A stretch of DNA of 64,000 nt from Megachile rotundata (GCF_050947335.1 NC_134989.1:3465501-3529500), one strand, 5' to 3'. Shown: positions 11,038-23,099, numbered from the stretch's first letter. The notes: generated by a model not told the origin, from the letters alone. Translations and numbers: made by a program.

Positions 11038-11245
11038 GTTTAAAAAGAGAAAGATTCAGGAAGCACAGAAAAGTCAAATGAAAGGAAAAGATAGATCTAT
11101 ACCGAGTATCCAGACTGAGAAAGACACAAGAACTTCTCTTTAAAAAGAGGTGCCACGAGTTTCACACGTAGCGGCTACTTAGAGAGAGAATGAGAGACTA
11201 GGCGCGTGAATTTACGGTCATAAGTAATATTCTCTATAAATGTGT

Positions 11246-11251
11246 AATAAA
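11246..11251 (+). terminator. Candidate polyadenylation signal AATAAA for Gef26
   Basis: Canonical AATAAA about 780 bp after the stop, followed by GT/T-rich sequence. It is the first canonical hexamer in a reasonable position. Use is inferred. Confidence 0.5.
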
Positions 11252-11270
11252 AATCGAGTCCAAAGATGTT

Positions 11271-12640
11271 ATATATACCGCGTAATTGTCGCAGGGAGTA
11301 CGAATGACGGCGTGTCTTGTATTATAATTACTTTTTAGGCTAACCCCCGAACGCCCAGAGTAGTTTAAGTATACGTTTCTTTTTTTTTTTGGTGTACATA
11401 GCATGTAGTGTTTAATGTAGCCTGTAACGAACGAGAGAATGTGTGTGTATGTAAGAGAAAATGAGAGAGAGGGAATTTAGTGCAAAACGAACACGAGTGT
11501 CATCGTGTTGTCCATCATCATTGAGCGACGTTTCTTTTCTTCGTTCTTTTTTCTTCTCTTTTTCTGTACACGCGGCGAGATTTTCCAAGCTTTTAATTAT
11601 TTACTGTGTGCTTCGAGCTGCGTTCTCAGTCGAAGAAGAAGGACTTTGACATTTTATTTTTCGATAACAGTGTTTGATAGTTCGCAGGCGATGGAAGCGG
11701 TGATTTTATAATTGACGCGCAACGTAAATTTGGAAACGCCGCCTCGGCGCATGCGCACTACTGCTGTTGATGCGATCATAAGTACAAAGTATTTTTGGAG
11801 AAATTATGGGAAACGAGTTTTTGTAGAAAATTACGATGGAGTGTGCGTTGAGGTCTTGAAATTGTTTTACAGCTGTGATGGGCAAGTATGCACGTTAGGT
11901 CACTAACAGATATTATAATAAGCGTTTGATGATCTGTATTTTTAAATCGGGTTAAGTTAAAGTATATCGGATCGTATTATTTCGAGATGAACTGTATTGA
12001 ATTGGACCCTATCGAATGCAACAATGTTGAACTAAATCGCATTGAAATAAGTCGAATCAAATTGAATGTACGTCCAATTCAATTCCATCAAATTGATTTA
12101 AATCAAACTGAATTGCGTGGAATTATATAGGGTCAATTTGAATTATCACATCGAATTAAATTACGAAAAATTGAATCACATAAAATTAAACTCTCCAGCA
12201 TGCACCTAACGTGCCCATCATTGTCTTAGATCAGTACCTATTTTTTTTACTTCTATCGCGACACGAGCTAGCCTTTTGCGAGCGCAAAAATAAACCAATA
12301 TCGTAAAAACAAAAATCACGTGCGATTGCAAGAGCGATAGAAGAGAAACGAAGGATGCAACAAGGTATTAGCGTTTCACTGTCGAAACGCGGACATAATA
12401 TTAGTAATTCGATTCGCATCGCGTATGCTCAACTTATTTTTACCGAGTATGTAATTATTAATCGAAACAAATTTTTAGATCTGCCTGTAACTTATTAGAA
12501 GTCTCGACCTGCTCGAATTCGATCTGTCGTCGAAGGTGATGGATCATCGGTAACTAATATTTTCCGAAATTTTATCAGTATCACGGTACTCTTAATTTTA
12601 TATACAAAGAAACAAAAAAAATATATATATAGAAATATAT
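11271..12640. other. Post-Gef26 non-coding sequence
   Basis: No gene recognised. It includes a CT-rich segment at 11490-11580 and a TTGAATCGAATT-type cryptic repeat at about 11980-12190, the reverse-orientation counterpart of the 3230-3620 patch. Short open frames here lack coding character. Confidence 0.5.
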
Positions 12641-13310
12641 ATCTGTATGTATAATCCGCGCCGTTGCGAGAAGAGCGTATTATGAAAAATAAGAGAACGG
12701 GAATGTTTCCAAGATGGCGGAGGGTTCCCGAAGGCGAGATAATCGCGAGTCATCGCGAGACCGTGCCAGATCGACGAGAAGCGGGCCGGTTTCGCTATTT
12801 ATAATTATCGATACTGATTAAAACGTACGTTTTCTCCGCTAGATTCGACAAATCGTTCAATGGAACGACAGGTCCTTCGTCGATCGTTGGAAGAACTCCT
12901 GTGAAGGACGCGTTACAGAGAGGGCCTAACTTCCGAGGCAATCTCCATTCGCGATGAACGATCTGGCAAGAAACGCGTGTTACGAGTCTCGAGGATTAAC
13001 ACGGTGCTTACTATTCTCTCTCCGTCGTCAAAATGCTCGAAATTTGAGCATTTACCGCGCAACTCTTGACATTCCACGTGGTCAGCATGCTTCCACTCGC
13101 GCGAATCATTTACCGTCTAGCGCGCGAATGACTGCTTTTCGAACGTTACTCGCACCGTGTACTATCTAGCAAAATACATCCATACGTCAAACGCTGGTCG
13201 AACACCGTGCTGATCCTCGCTACGGGATCCGTGGATAACCGGGCCGGAGACGATCGATCCGACGCGATTACAACGCGGATCCAGCTGCAGCAGCGACATT
13301 TACTGCGTAT
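12640..13310. promoter_or_regulatory. CpG-rich island, possible promoter
   Basis: Clearly more GC/CpG-rich than its surroundings. It includes AAGATGGCGG at 12711-12720, which matches the YY1/Pho core often found at transcription starts, and a TCAGTA initiator-like word on the minus strand near 12818. A small palindrome, AATGCTC/GAGCATT, lies near 13033-13053. No convincing coding exon or splice donor was found, so the transcribed strand is undecided. Confidence 0.35.
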
Positions 13311-13727
13311 TCATATTATAATATCTCTTTGTACATATCCTTGAATGACTTTTAAATAATATTATTATTAATTGAACGTTCTCGAAGAAGGCTTATGATG
13401 ATGTGGCAGTGAGGAGCAACTATGCTTGCAAGGGCACGGAGCATGGGCAAGCAAATGGTGTGCAATTTGGGATACTGACAAATAATCAATTTTTCAGTTT
13501 GAGAATTTGGGGTTTTCATATTTCTTCAGTTATAAATGTGCAAATTCTCAAGTGCCCAAATTTCCTTATTGCTACTTTACCAAATTTACAAATTTTTTAT
13601 TTTTTATATTTTCAAAAGTGTAGGTTCTTAAATTCCTAGTGTAAGTTCTCAAATTATTGGAAACACCACATACACACCGATGCCCATAAGCTCTCCGACA
13701 GGCACTGGATTTGCCTATCAGTGTCGT

Positions 13728-13930
13728 ATAGTAATACCTCCCTAAGTGGCACAGTTTCTACCTTCTGAAGCGAATATCGTGTCATCTTCATTATTATAAG
13801 TAATAATGAAATGTATATTTAGTGGTGTCTTATTCTTAAAGAATTCAAAGACAATATCAAATCCACAAATATGTCACTAAAATTGAAGGTAGAAATTGAA
13901 GGTAGACATTTAAAGAGGTAATGCTGTAAT
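13728..13930. mobile_element. Degenerate MITE
   Basis: The left end has GTAATACCTCCCTAA...TCTACCTTC. The reverse complement of the right end (about 13885-13928) has GCATTACCTCTTTAA...TCTACCTTC. Total length is about 200 bp and no ORF was found. The termini are diverged. Confidence 0.55.
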
Positions 13931-14876
13931 GTCTAGAATTTATCGACCGCAAAGTTGTTCGTAACTCGAGAGCGTCGAAGGAAATAGACGAGACGGTCAA
14001 AAGATAGTGACGCTATTTCCGTTTCTTCAAACGTTTGCAAGGCCAACATCCTCTCCCTTTTGCCTTTCTTTTCAACGTTTCTTAGAGATCTTCCTTCTTG
14101 TTCTTCTTTTTCTCTCTTGTTTCACTTTTGTGCCTTTGGCGGTTCAAGCATGTACGATCCATTCCAGGGAGCATTTATATCTTGATATTTCGCGATTCCA
14201 TTTTTCTTGAGGATTCGATTGGCTGTTTTTAACGTTGAACTTTGTCGACCCAACAATTTTTTAGGTTTTTTTATGTTTATTTGATATTTGATCTGCGATC
14301 GATTAATTTGTTAAGGATAATTTGATTATGGAGGAGCTTGTTAATGAAAAAGTTACAAATTGGTAACGTGATTGACCGTTTTAATATTGGGTTGTTGTAA
14401 ATGAATGGCATATTTATGAAAATTTCAATTGCTATAAGTTTTTTAAAAATATTTGATAATGATTGAAATTGTGTACTTTATGTATTATCATATGCAATTT
14501 TATACTGTATGTGCCATTATGTACATTTGTATACTTTATATGCTATTATATATAATTGTACACTTTATGTACATCTATGTTTTAATCATCCATTTTATAA
14601 TCTTAATGTCGCCGTTTTCATCAAACATTAAGCTTCAATTTGATGTGACATAAGTGTTATTTTCACAGTATTCTTAAGTAATTAAATTGTATTAATTTTT
14701 TTTACTTTGACCATCTGTTATACAACAACCTAATAACAACTATTGCGATCATTCAATTAACTGATCACATTTCAACTTAAAATGGTCTTGTATTTCCTTG
14801 TACACACAACAAAAAATGAACAAAGAAGTTATTTTATCGTATATATGACAAATGTTAAGATAATACAAAGTAGATA
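13931..14876. other. AT-rich intergenic sequence
   Basis: No gene seen. TATGTAC/TTTATGT runs occur at 14460-14590. Open frames are hydrophobic Ile/Tyr/Met-rich by composition only. Confidence 0.5.
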
Positions 14877-14878
14877 TT

Positions 14879-15139
14879 TTAACACGTTACCTACCATTTG
14901 CAAATAAATGAATAAATACTGTCAGTGCATAACGTAGTAATAACCAAAGATTAAAAACAGTAACCTTAATTTTAATTTCATGTTTCATTTCATCTTAATT
15001 CTACATAACTTTCCTCTTTTTATCTGAATTAAAACTAAATAGTAATGATTGATCAATGATCTATTAATTAATATTCAATCAATAACAAAGAATCCAAGAA
15101 GCTTATTAATAAGTAGGTGTCCGGTAGGTAAAGTGTTGA
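14879..15139. mobile_element. TTAA-type MITE
   Basis: Left: TTAA-CACGTTACCTACC (14879-14895). The reverse complement of 15123-15139 reads TCAA-CACTTTACCTACC, so the termini match over about 13 bp. It is about 260 bp long with no ORF. The TTAA target is kept on the left and is TTGA on the right. This is consistent with a piggyBac-like non-autonomous element. Confidence 0.6.
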
Positions 15140-16799
15140 ATATTAAAATGAAATAAGGAAATCTTTAAAAATGAATGGAATCGTTCGCATACGAATAGAA
15201 AACGTTGAAAGAGACGTTGAGAGCGTTGAAAACGTTGATAATCTTGAATTGCTGAAGCTCGAATCCTTCTTCCTTTAATTTTATAAAACTACCTTATGGA
15301 GTTTGTGTAACGTGAGAATGTAAGAATGTTTATCAAGGAGCAAACGAGAGCGAGAGTCTGAAGATTATAGACAAGTTTTTTGAATCTTCTTCCACGAACC
15401 GCCCTTATCATCCTTTGACCAACTCTTTTGTTTTTATTTAATGCCCCTTATCCCCGCATCATTCTCTTCTATTGTTTTAATTATTTATATTAACTCGAGA
15501 TGAAACGACTGCGGGTCGTAGTCGGCACGAGGAACACGGAACAGAGGAAAGCAACCTTTTGTATTTAATTTGTTTAATAAAATCTTGGATCATAGTACAA
15601 CATTCCCGACCGTTTTGGTTCCGGAGTACGCACTTTTATTCATTTCCGTTTTGTCTCTTCCGCTTTTCTTTTTCTTTTTAATGTAAAAACGTGTCCTTAA
15701 CACGGGCGTAACTGGGCCATCATGGGGGTGGCTACATGTAGTTTACGGTATATTTTATTATATTACTTTAAATAGAGTTTAAATTTATGTCTATAATCAA
15801 CATATTAATATGTTTTTTAGATAAAATTCATACAAGTGTAATATAAAATTGTTGATACAGTTATAATTTTAATTTCTTTTATAAGGGGGTTACAAAATTT
15901 ATTTTAAAGTAAAATTCATCATATTAGTTTAAATAAATTTTATATTTATTTTTTACGTACGGAATATTATTTAACACAATTACAATCTAATTTTTTTCTT
16001 ATAAGGGTAACAAAATTTATCTAAATATTCAGTGTATAATTTTAAATGAATTTTAGTTTTAATTGTTAATTCAACTCTAATTTAACTTTCTCTTCAAACA
16101 AAGTTTAATTGATTTTTTATAAAGAAAGATAAAGACTATCTTCTCTGCACCCCTCTAGGTAAGCCCATGGTCCCTAAATGTTTCAGAATGAATTGTTCAT
16201 ATCCTTCGAGTCGAAACAGTACAAAAGACTAAAGAGAAACACGAGAAAACATGTTCGTTATCGAGGAATCAAGTTTTGTTTCCTTTTTTTTGTATATATA
16301 AGGCTACCATCCATGGTTTGTCGATTGTTTTTTCATCTTTTTGTGTACGGTATGCAGATTTATTGATGAATTTTTGTTCGCGAGAGTCACGAATGGAACC
16401 AGTCATAGTAAACAACGCGAATCATTGTCATCGTTTCGATCCTTTGCTCTGGGGGTGGGGATAGCATTTTAACCCTTTATTTGGCAATTTATAGGAACAA
16501 TCAGAATGATTTTGTTTATTCTGTGTTTGACACGAAAATTATTTTTACTTTTATACGAAATGTTTCGAGTAAAAGTAATTATTTTATACGTTTAATAGTT
16601 GCAATTAATTGAAATAATTTTCTTAAAGCGCTTTCTACAAATGTTATAAGTCATCCATGATATTTGTTAAAACGCGATATATTGAAATTGAGAAAGATGT
16701 GAGAATGTAAAACGTATAGAATTACTGCAGAATACTTAAAATCTTTTTTGAAAGCTTGTCAAATTTGCTATTTAAATTCTATTACATTTCTTCTATTCA
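15140..16799. other. AT-rich intergenic sequence
   Basis: No gene or strong repeat recognised. TTTTAACCCTTTATTTGG at about 16467 resembles a single TTAA-type terminus without a partner. Confidence 0.45.
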
Positions 16800-17140
16800 T
16801 TAACCCATTAATTCCCAGATTTCGAAAATATATTTTCAAGATAGTTCTTTCTATTGTAAACAAAAATACCTGCAAGTAGGTAATTAACACGTTCACTGCT
16901 GTCCACTCGACATCGCGTACTGGACTGTCTACTGTGTCCCATCACGCGATATCGCGTGCTACCATTAATGTTTAAAAATTACGATACTTAGCGACCTATA
17001 CAAACTTTGCAGTGAACGTTTTAAGATAAACAAGTATTTGTTTATATTACTAAATAAATAAAAAAGGAAGGTAAAATTTGTGACCAAAAATGGCACAACA
17101 AAGTGTTAGGTATACACGTCCTTGGGTGTTAATGGGTTAA
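16800..17140. mobile_element. Outer TTAA-flanked MITE
   Basis: The left end is TTAACCCATTAATTCCCA (16800-16817). The right end GGGTGTTAATGGGTTAA is its inverted counterpart, ending at 17140. It is about 340 bp with no ORF. The TTAA ends suggest a piggyBac-type element. It is interrupted by a second TTAA element (16884-17024). Confidence 0.7.
16884..17024. mobile_element. Inner TTAA-flanked MITE nested in the outer one
   Basis: TTAA-CACGTTCACTGC on the left and GCAGTGAACGTT-TTAA on the right, 141 bp in all. It contains CpG-rich ATCGCGTA/GATATCGCGTG words. No ORF. The position shows it inserted after the outer element. Confidence 0.7.
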
Positions 17141-18154
17141 AAGGGAGTGAGATGTTAAGAAAATAAAAAAAAAACAAATAAAAGAAGAAGAAAAGCGACG
17201 AAGATAGCCAAGTAAAGGGTTAGAAGATGGTATTTTTATAAGGTTTGCTACGAATTAACGATAAGCTTGAAGAGTTCAGAGGTCAATGAGAGGTGCCGTA
17301 CATAAGAGAAGAATCCGTGGGAACGAAACTGGTGGTGATACTACTGCTACTATTTTGTACGATACGATGTTTTTGTATATCTGTCTACCGTATGTATAGG
17401 AACGAAGTCTACCGATCATAATTAGATGGCTGAAATTGTATCGAACACGTACTAAAACGATTTGTAGCGTGACGAAGAGAAAGTACGGCTGTATTTAAGA
17501 CGAGCCACACATAGATGTTGTTCCCATTAATGTACACCTGTAAAATCCCTGTCAAACAATATATGAGATACTAAAGGATTGGTAAAGAGTTCTTTGTATT
17601 TTATTTGTACATACCACTTTGATTTATGGTAGTGATATAGTAAATAGACTAGATTTCAGGTAATTATTAAATTGCTTATTTATCATTTTGTATCGTTCAT
17701 TCATTCATTCCCTAATTTTGGTATTTTTCAATTCTAAGAACTGTGGGTATTTTTAACAATTTTCAGAATTTGGAATTTTGGTATTTTGGTATTTGACAAC
17801 TTTTTGATACCTTACAGTTTTTTAATTTTGAGCTTTTTAATTTTACCATTTTATAGATTGTGAATTTCGAAATTTTTATACTTTAGAATTTTGAGTTTTA
17901 GAATCTTGAAAGCTTTGGAATTTTGGGGCTTTGAGACCTGAGTACTTTAAAATTTTCAAGGTTCGAAAATATTGAAAAATATAATTTTTCAACTTTAAAA
18001 TTTTTTAATTTTGAGGTTTTGAAATTTTAGACTTATTAAATTTCGCAGATTTTAAGTTTCTGAAACGTTGGAATCTTGGAATTTTTAAGCATTGGATCGT
18101 TGGAAGAGTATATCAAGTTTTAAAGTTTGATACTTTAGAATTTTGGAATTTTGC
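17141..18154. other. Non-coding; low-complexity TTTGGAATTTT region from 17700
   Basis: The first half is unremarkable. From 17700 onward the sequence is a degenerate run of TTTTGGAATTTTG and TTTGAAATTTT words with a short period near 8-10 bp. No gene. Confidence 0.5.
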
Positions 18155-18718
18155 AAAAGGGTATAGCCGGATAAGGTAGTCAAATGTGCCCTTGAGTCGA
18201 ATTAGAAACCCAATTCGTCAGTTGGTAGCATATTCAGAAGCAGAAGTTTGTTTTTTACGCGAAAAAATCGGTTTTTGATTTTTTTAACTATGGCACACCT
18301 CGCCGAAAATTCTGAAAAAATTAGAGAATAATAGTTGTACTAATATCTAACTACCATATTAATATAAAAGTAGTGCTCCGACATCTTCAATAAAAAATCG
18401 CATTTTTTCGGATTTTTTTTCAGTTTTTGATTTTTCACGATTACAATTTGCGATAAAAAAATCTGAAAAAATTCTATAATATGCGCTATCTGGACCTCAA
18501 TGTTTTAGAATTTTTTCAGAATTTTTATACGAAATTAAATAGGCCAAATAGGCCAAAAACCGGAATTTCGTTTTTTCCCTTTTACTACCCCCACGGATGA
18601 GATAGGGGGTTGAAACTTGGTGTGAGATGTTTTTTTTGGATATGCTACCGACTGACGAATGGGGTTTCTAATTCGACTCAAGGGCACATTTGACTACCTT
18701 ATCCGGCTATACCCTTTG
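18155..18718. mobile_element. 564-bp element with about 87-bp terminal inverted repeats
   Basis: 18155-18241 and the reverse complement of 18632-18718 are nearly identical, beginning AAAGGGTATAGCCGGATAAG and including AATGTGCCCTTGAGTCG. The interior has GATTTTT/TCTGAAAAAATT words, itself partly palindromic, and no ORF over about 60 codons. It is a non-autonomous DNA transposon. The superfamily is not identified; no target duplication is obvious. Confidence 0.85.
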
Positions 18719-21390
18719 TAATGTTAGAACGTTGGAACTTAAAAATTTTGAAACTTGAGAAAATAACGTATTATAATTGAATGGTTTGCGAAGAATTTCT
18801 ATTTTCAAAAGTGAACAATGTCAAATGCAAGCTTTCCTAGAGAAAATGGCGGTGTAAGTGAAGGTTTCACCATGCATCTGTGACTGTTTGCTCAAGAAAA
18901 TTTGATCGCTTGTCAAATGCAAAAGTGTCTCATACAATCAAATACTTTCTAATATTCTTATAATGCATGATAACTCTCAATTATTATAACACACCTGTCT
19001 TCTCCTTCGTTGTTCATTTTCTTCTTATATCTCGAAAAATAATAATTTCACTCTGAGTAAATTTTCCAGTTCAGATTTATTAAGTTTCATTTTAAATAAT
19101 AAAAAGGAATGTAGGAAGTTAAATGTTTCAAACAGGAATAGATCTTCTGAAATGTGGGACCAGCAGTCGCAAAATGCAAAATTATTCGCCATTTTCACAA
19201 TCAACACGCAACATCGACGACCACCTGTTGCTTTAGGCAGGAACTAACTGACAGTAAGGGGTTAACGAAGTCAGCTGTGCGTGAAATTGTCATTGGTAGA
19301 TATACCATGTCTTTGGAACGTATCTTCCTTTGCAAATCCTTTCCTTTTGTAACGCGTTACTTCCCCTTTTAGCTGTCACCTGTAATACAAATAATAAAAA
19401 AACATTGTGGGAAACTTGAAACAATTTCCTTAGAAATTAAATTCTTTGTTAGTGAACAAAAAATGTATAACAACTGTTTCTGTAAGTATTACAATTTTAA
19501 ATGCTTTGTATTATACAGTTAAAATTAGTGATTTGAATTTTGTTAAAGAAAAGTAACGTATGTATTTAGAGGTTATGTAGTTATATCACATAATAATAGC
19601 TATGCAATAATATGGATTAATAATTATATAGCAATATCTATAATAGAATATTTATATAGTAATACATACAATAATGATTATGTAATATTATAATATACAA
19701 TGTAGAAATAGTTATAATAATAATATAGATAATGATGATTTTGTAATACATAACAGGTATGTAGTAATATAGTATACTTATCTACATAATATAGGTATTT
19801 GATTATAGCTACATAAATATTAATAATGTAGTAATATGCAGTAATAATAATTATATCCATTTATTATATAATATAATTGACATTGAACTATACTTTTCCA
19901 AGATTGACTGACTAATTCAAAGTTTCACAAAATTAAAAACTTAAATATGTATTTGTACATTCATCATGAAATGCGTTTGATTTAGGCTTTCTATGAATGG
20001 AATTGTATATTTGCCGTATACAAGAAACAGTGGCTCTATGAAATGGTTGTGTAGCAGTATAGGGATCAGATTGCGGTTCAAGTGGTAATTGTTGAACGTA
20101 ACTACAAAAATATCTAGATACTTTGATATAATCATAATTGCAAGTTACTTTTTACTATGCATTTTTCAATTTCAAATGAAGTAACAGTAAATGTTTTGCG
20201 GGCAACTGCAGTTTCATTCACATTATCAATATTCCATCGCGTGTTTCACGTTTCACAGTTTGCAGTTCCGGACGCGGTGTTTTCATAAACGTAACTGTGA
20301 AAACCGGCCTTCTAAGTCAAGGTCTCATTTCGTAATCTTCGGAGAATTATTTTAACGGCGTAAAAAATAACGAAACTATCGCCGTTTACAGAAAGCTAAC
20401 GAGTTTTTGCGGAAACAGAGCGTGTATAGGGGATTTTAAAAAACCATGCATCTCCGTTACGTTCGTGTCCGGTTTTGCGGTGAGTTGTAAAATTAATTCG
20501 CAACGCGAGTTCACCGATTCAATTCAGCGCCTAACAAATTATCTATTACATATACGATAAGGTAATCCTTTTTGATTATATTATAAGTTCGTTTGCGATA
20601 CTTTTATCTCTCAGATATCCAAGAATTGAACTTGTTCATCGTTATTAATGTCACAGTACTAGTTAGTGTATATAAGAGCATTTGGTTGATTAAAGCGTTC
20701 ATTAACACTTGCATAACGACTTTAGAGACATTTTGATACAGGTATAGAGATAAATGTACGAGTTATGTTAACATATTGGAATTGTATATGTAAATCCACC
20801 TTTTTTCACGTTTGAATGCTATTTCATTCTTTAACAATCTAAATTTAATTTGTAACATTTTGTTATATATCAAATAATTTGAAGTAATCGATTTAAGTGA
20901 ATCACCTTGTATCTGTGCACATCTACATGGTGTTCAAAATGATTGATACCAAATTTTTACGTATTACTACAGTCAAATAAATGAAAAATATTCATATAAA
21001 TCAATATGAAAAATTTTTGAAGATTCTATCTTCTGTACGAACGCAGACTTCTATTAACCGAATTAGCGACTGCTGAACTCTTTCATATATACCAACTGTA
21101 TTCGAAATAATAGTAAATGCATTTTGATATATTATACATTATCAGAGTTACCGTTTCTGTAAACAATAACTGTGATTGACAATTATAATACGTGCACGAT
21201 TCTGTAACGCGAATTCTGCTCATGAATCTATGGATGCTTATGACTTTTCAATAAAGTGTTTTGGACATAAATTTATATGAGCATTTTTCACCTATTTGAC
21301 CTCAGGCATATATAATTATAAGGTTAGTCTTAATATTTTTGGTTACCCTGTACGTATCACGCTAGCAGTATCTGATTAACGATATCTTAT
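18719..21390. other. Intergenic sequence with ATAATA/TAGTA low complexity
   Basis: No gene recognised. 19560-19880 is a cryptic ATAATAT/TAGTAAT repeat. A more complex island lies at 20190-20560. 20928-21352 may be a degenerate transposon (ACATGGTG-like left end, ACCCTGTACG right end), but the termini match poorly. Confidence 0.4.
19802..19866. repeat. Copy 1 of a dispersed about 65-bp duplication
   Basis: GATTATAGCT...ATGTAGTAATATGCAG...ATATCCATTTAT is repeated in direct orientation at 21671-21746 with a few changes. Confidence 0.7.
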
Positions 21391-21394
21391 AATA

Positions 21395-22090
21395 ACAGTG
21401 TAGTGACGTAGGTGAATAGTGGACATATAGTATGGTAGTGTAGTATAGTGTCACAGTGACATAACAGAATAGTGGAGCAATAGTATGATAGTAAAATGAA
21501 ATAGGCACTTAACAGAGTAGTAACATACTAATATAGTATTATAGTATAATAGTGACAGAATAGTACAATAGTGAAGTAATAAATTGAAATAGCGACTCAA
21601 CAGAATAGTAGTATCACTTTATAGTATTATGGTGAAATGGTGATCTACCAGAATTATATAATAGTATATAGGTAATTGATTATAGCTGCATAATTAATAA
21701 TAATCATGTAGTAATATGCAGTAATAATAATTATATCCATTTATAATAGTACAATACTAATATTAATACAGTATAATAGCATTTATAGTACAATAGTATG
21801 ATGGTATATTGAATATATTGGTATAGCATAGGTGTATCGTAGTTTTGAGAAAATAGTAACATAATATTCTAATGGTTTATTGGAACGGTAACATCGTAAA
21901 ATAGAAGTATAGTAGAAGAACGAACTCTCACGTCAATCAAATATTAGAGTGGTAGTTTACTAAAATAATGGAACAGAACAATAGTATAGTAGTATAATGC
22001 ACAAATGAAATAGTAAAATAGTTGAATAGGAAACATGTAATATAGTCAAATATAATAATACAGTAAAATAGAAAACCTATAAAATATAGC
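21395..22090. repeat. ATAGTA/TAGTAT cryptic repeat, with duplication copy 2 at 21671-21746
   Basis: Dense, irregular ATAGTAT, AGTGACA and GAAATAGTA words across about 700 bp. It resumes at 22530-22660 after the telomere-repeat block. No gene. Confidence 0.6.
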
Positions 22091-22097
22091 ATAACTA

Positions 22098-22150
22098 GGG
22101 GGCTGTGCCCCCTGGCCGCTTCGCGGCCCAACCCCCAATGCGCTTCGCGC
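22098..22150. repeat. Three adjacent GC-rich perfect hairpins
   Basis: GGGGGCTGTGCCCCC (22098-22112), GGCCGCTTCGCGGCC (22114-22128) and GCGCTTCGCGC (22140-22150) are consecutive perfect stem-loops in otherwise AT-rich DNA. They abut the TTAGG palindrome block. They could be a transposon terminus or a structured RNA; no family is assigned. Confidence 0.8.
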
Positions 22151-22218
22151 CTATTTCGTGTGAATGCGCTTCCAAAGTGACATGGTGGTGGGACCGTGGA
22201 TTGTGGAATGCAGAGGGT

Positions 22219-22525
22219 ATCATACTCTCATACTCTATAATATAAAATCATAACGTAACGCGTAACGCAGTCACGGTTATATTGTACTCTATCATACTCT
22301 CCATAGTATAAAATCATAACGTAACGCTGTCACGGTTAGGTTAGGTTAGGTTAGGTTAGGTTAGTAAGTATGAAAGTGTTACGCGTGACACCGTTACGTT
22401 ATAATTTTATACTATAGATTACAATATGACCGTGACATATGTAACTTAGCCTAAACCTAACCTAACCTAACCTAGCCGTGACAGCGTTACGCGTTACGTT
22501 ATGATTTTATACTATAGAGTATGAA
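22219..22525. repeat. Palindromic block with (TTAGG)n and (CCTAA)n arrays
   Basis: A about 50-bp word set (ACTCT..ATAGTATAAAATCATAACGT..CACGG) occurs four times: about 22219-22276 and 22292-22335 in plus orientation, about 22376-22426 and 22475-22523 inverted. Between the inner pair are nearly six TTAGG units (22334-22364) facing about four CCTAA units (22450-22475). The outer arms form a long inverted repeat of about 73 bp each. TTAGG is the insect telomere repeat, so this is an interstitial, head-to-head telomere-like insertion or a transposon that carries such repeats. Confidence 0.8.
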
Positions 22526-22779
22526 TAGAGTATGATAATAGAATGGTACGACAATAAAATAGTAAAATAATGGTATAATTTTAGAACAGAATGATCGATT
22601 AATAGTGCAGTGAAATAGTAGTATAGTAGATAATGATATAGTAGATAATAATGATATAAGAGGGAACTTGGAAATTTAGCAGTTGAGAAACCTAAAGATG
22701 TGTTAATTGCGAAATTGTAAAGTTGGGAAATTTGTAAATTTGGAAAATAAAGAATTGATAAGTTATAGTATTATAACAT

Positions 22780-22890
22780 TAGGATATTAGGAGATTAGGA
22801 AATTAGGAAATTAGGAAATTAGGAAATTAAGAAATTAAGAAATTAAAAAATTAAGAAATTACGAAATTAGAGTATTAGGATATTAGGATA
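22780..22890. repeat. AGGAAATT octamer array
   Basis: Short tandem run of TTAGGAAA/TTAAGAAA units (period 8). It is the reverse-strand counterpart of the AAATTCCT array at 26.8 kb. Confidence 0.75.
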
Positions 22891-23099
22891 TCAGTAAATT
22901 AGTAAATTGAAAAACTGAAATTTGGGGACGGCATAATTAATAAATTGAGAGATCAAAGAATTTATAAATTTTTAAACTCGATAACTTAAAAATTCAGAAA
23001 CTAAGAAATTCCCAGTTATGAAACTGGAAAATCTGCAACTTTGCAAACCTAATAAATTTACAAATTTCAAATTGCCGCAATAAAATATTCTCAAATTTC

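Larger units (their letters stand above)
10469..11270 (+). other. Gef26 3' UTR (probable extent)
   Basis: Sequence after the stop codon. It is more purine-rich and complex than the surrounding introns, includes the 58-bp tandem repeat, and reaches the AATAAA at 11246. The actual cleavage site and any longer UTR isoform cannot be decided from the sequence. Confidence 0.5.

Noticed and set aside
10508..11077. Several overlapping frames downstream of the Gef26 stop
   Set aside because: They lie in the 3' UTR and its tandem repeat; they overlap on both strands and resemble no protein.
20928..21352. Transposon suggested by ATGGTG/ACCCTGTA-like ends
   Set aside because: The two ends match poorly over more than about 8 bp, so an element cannot be supported.
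22334..22475. True chromosome end at the TTAGG block
   Set aside because: The arrays are only a few units long, face each other and are flanked by unique sequence on both sides, so the block is interstitial.
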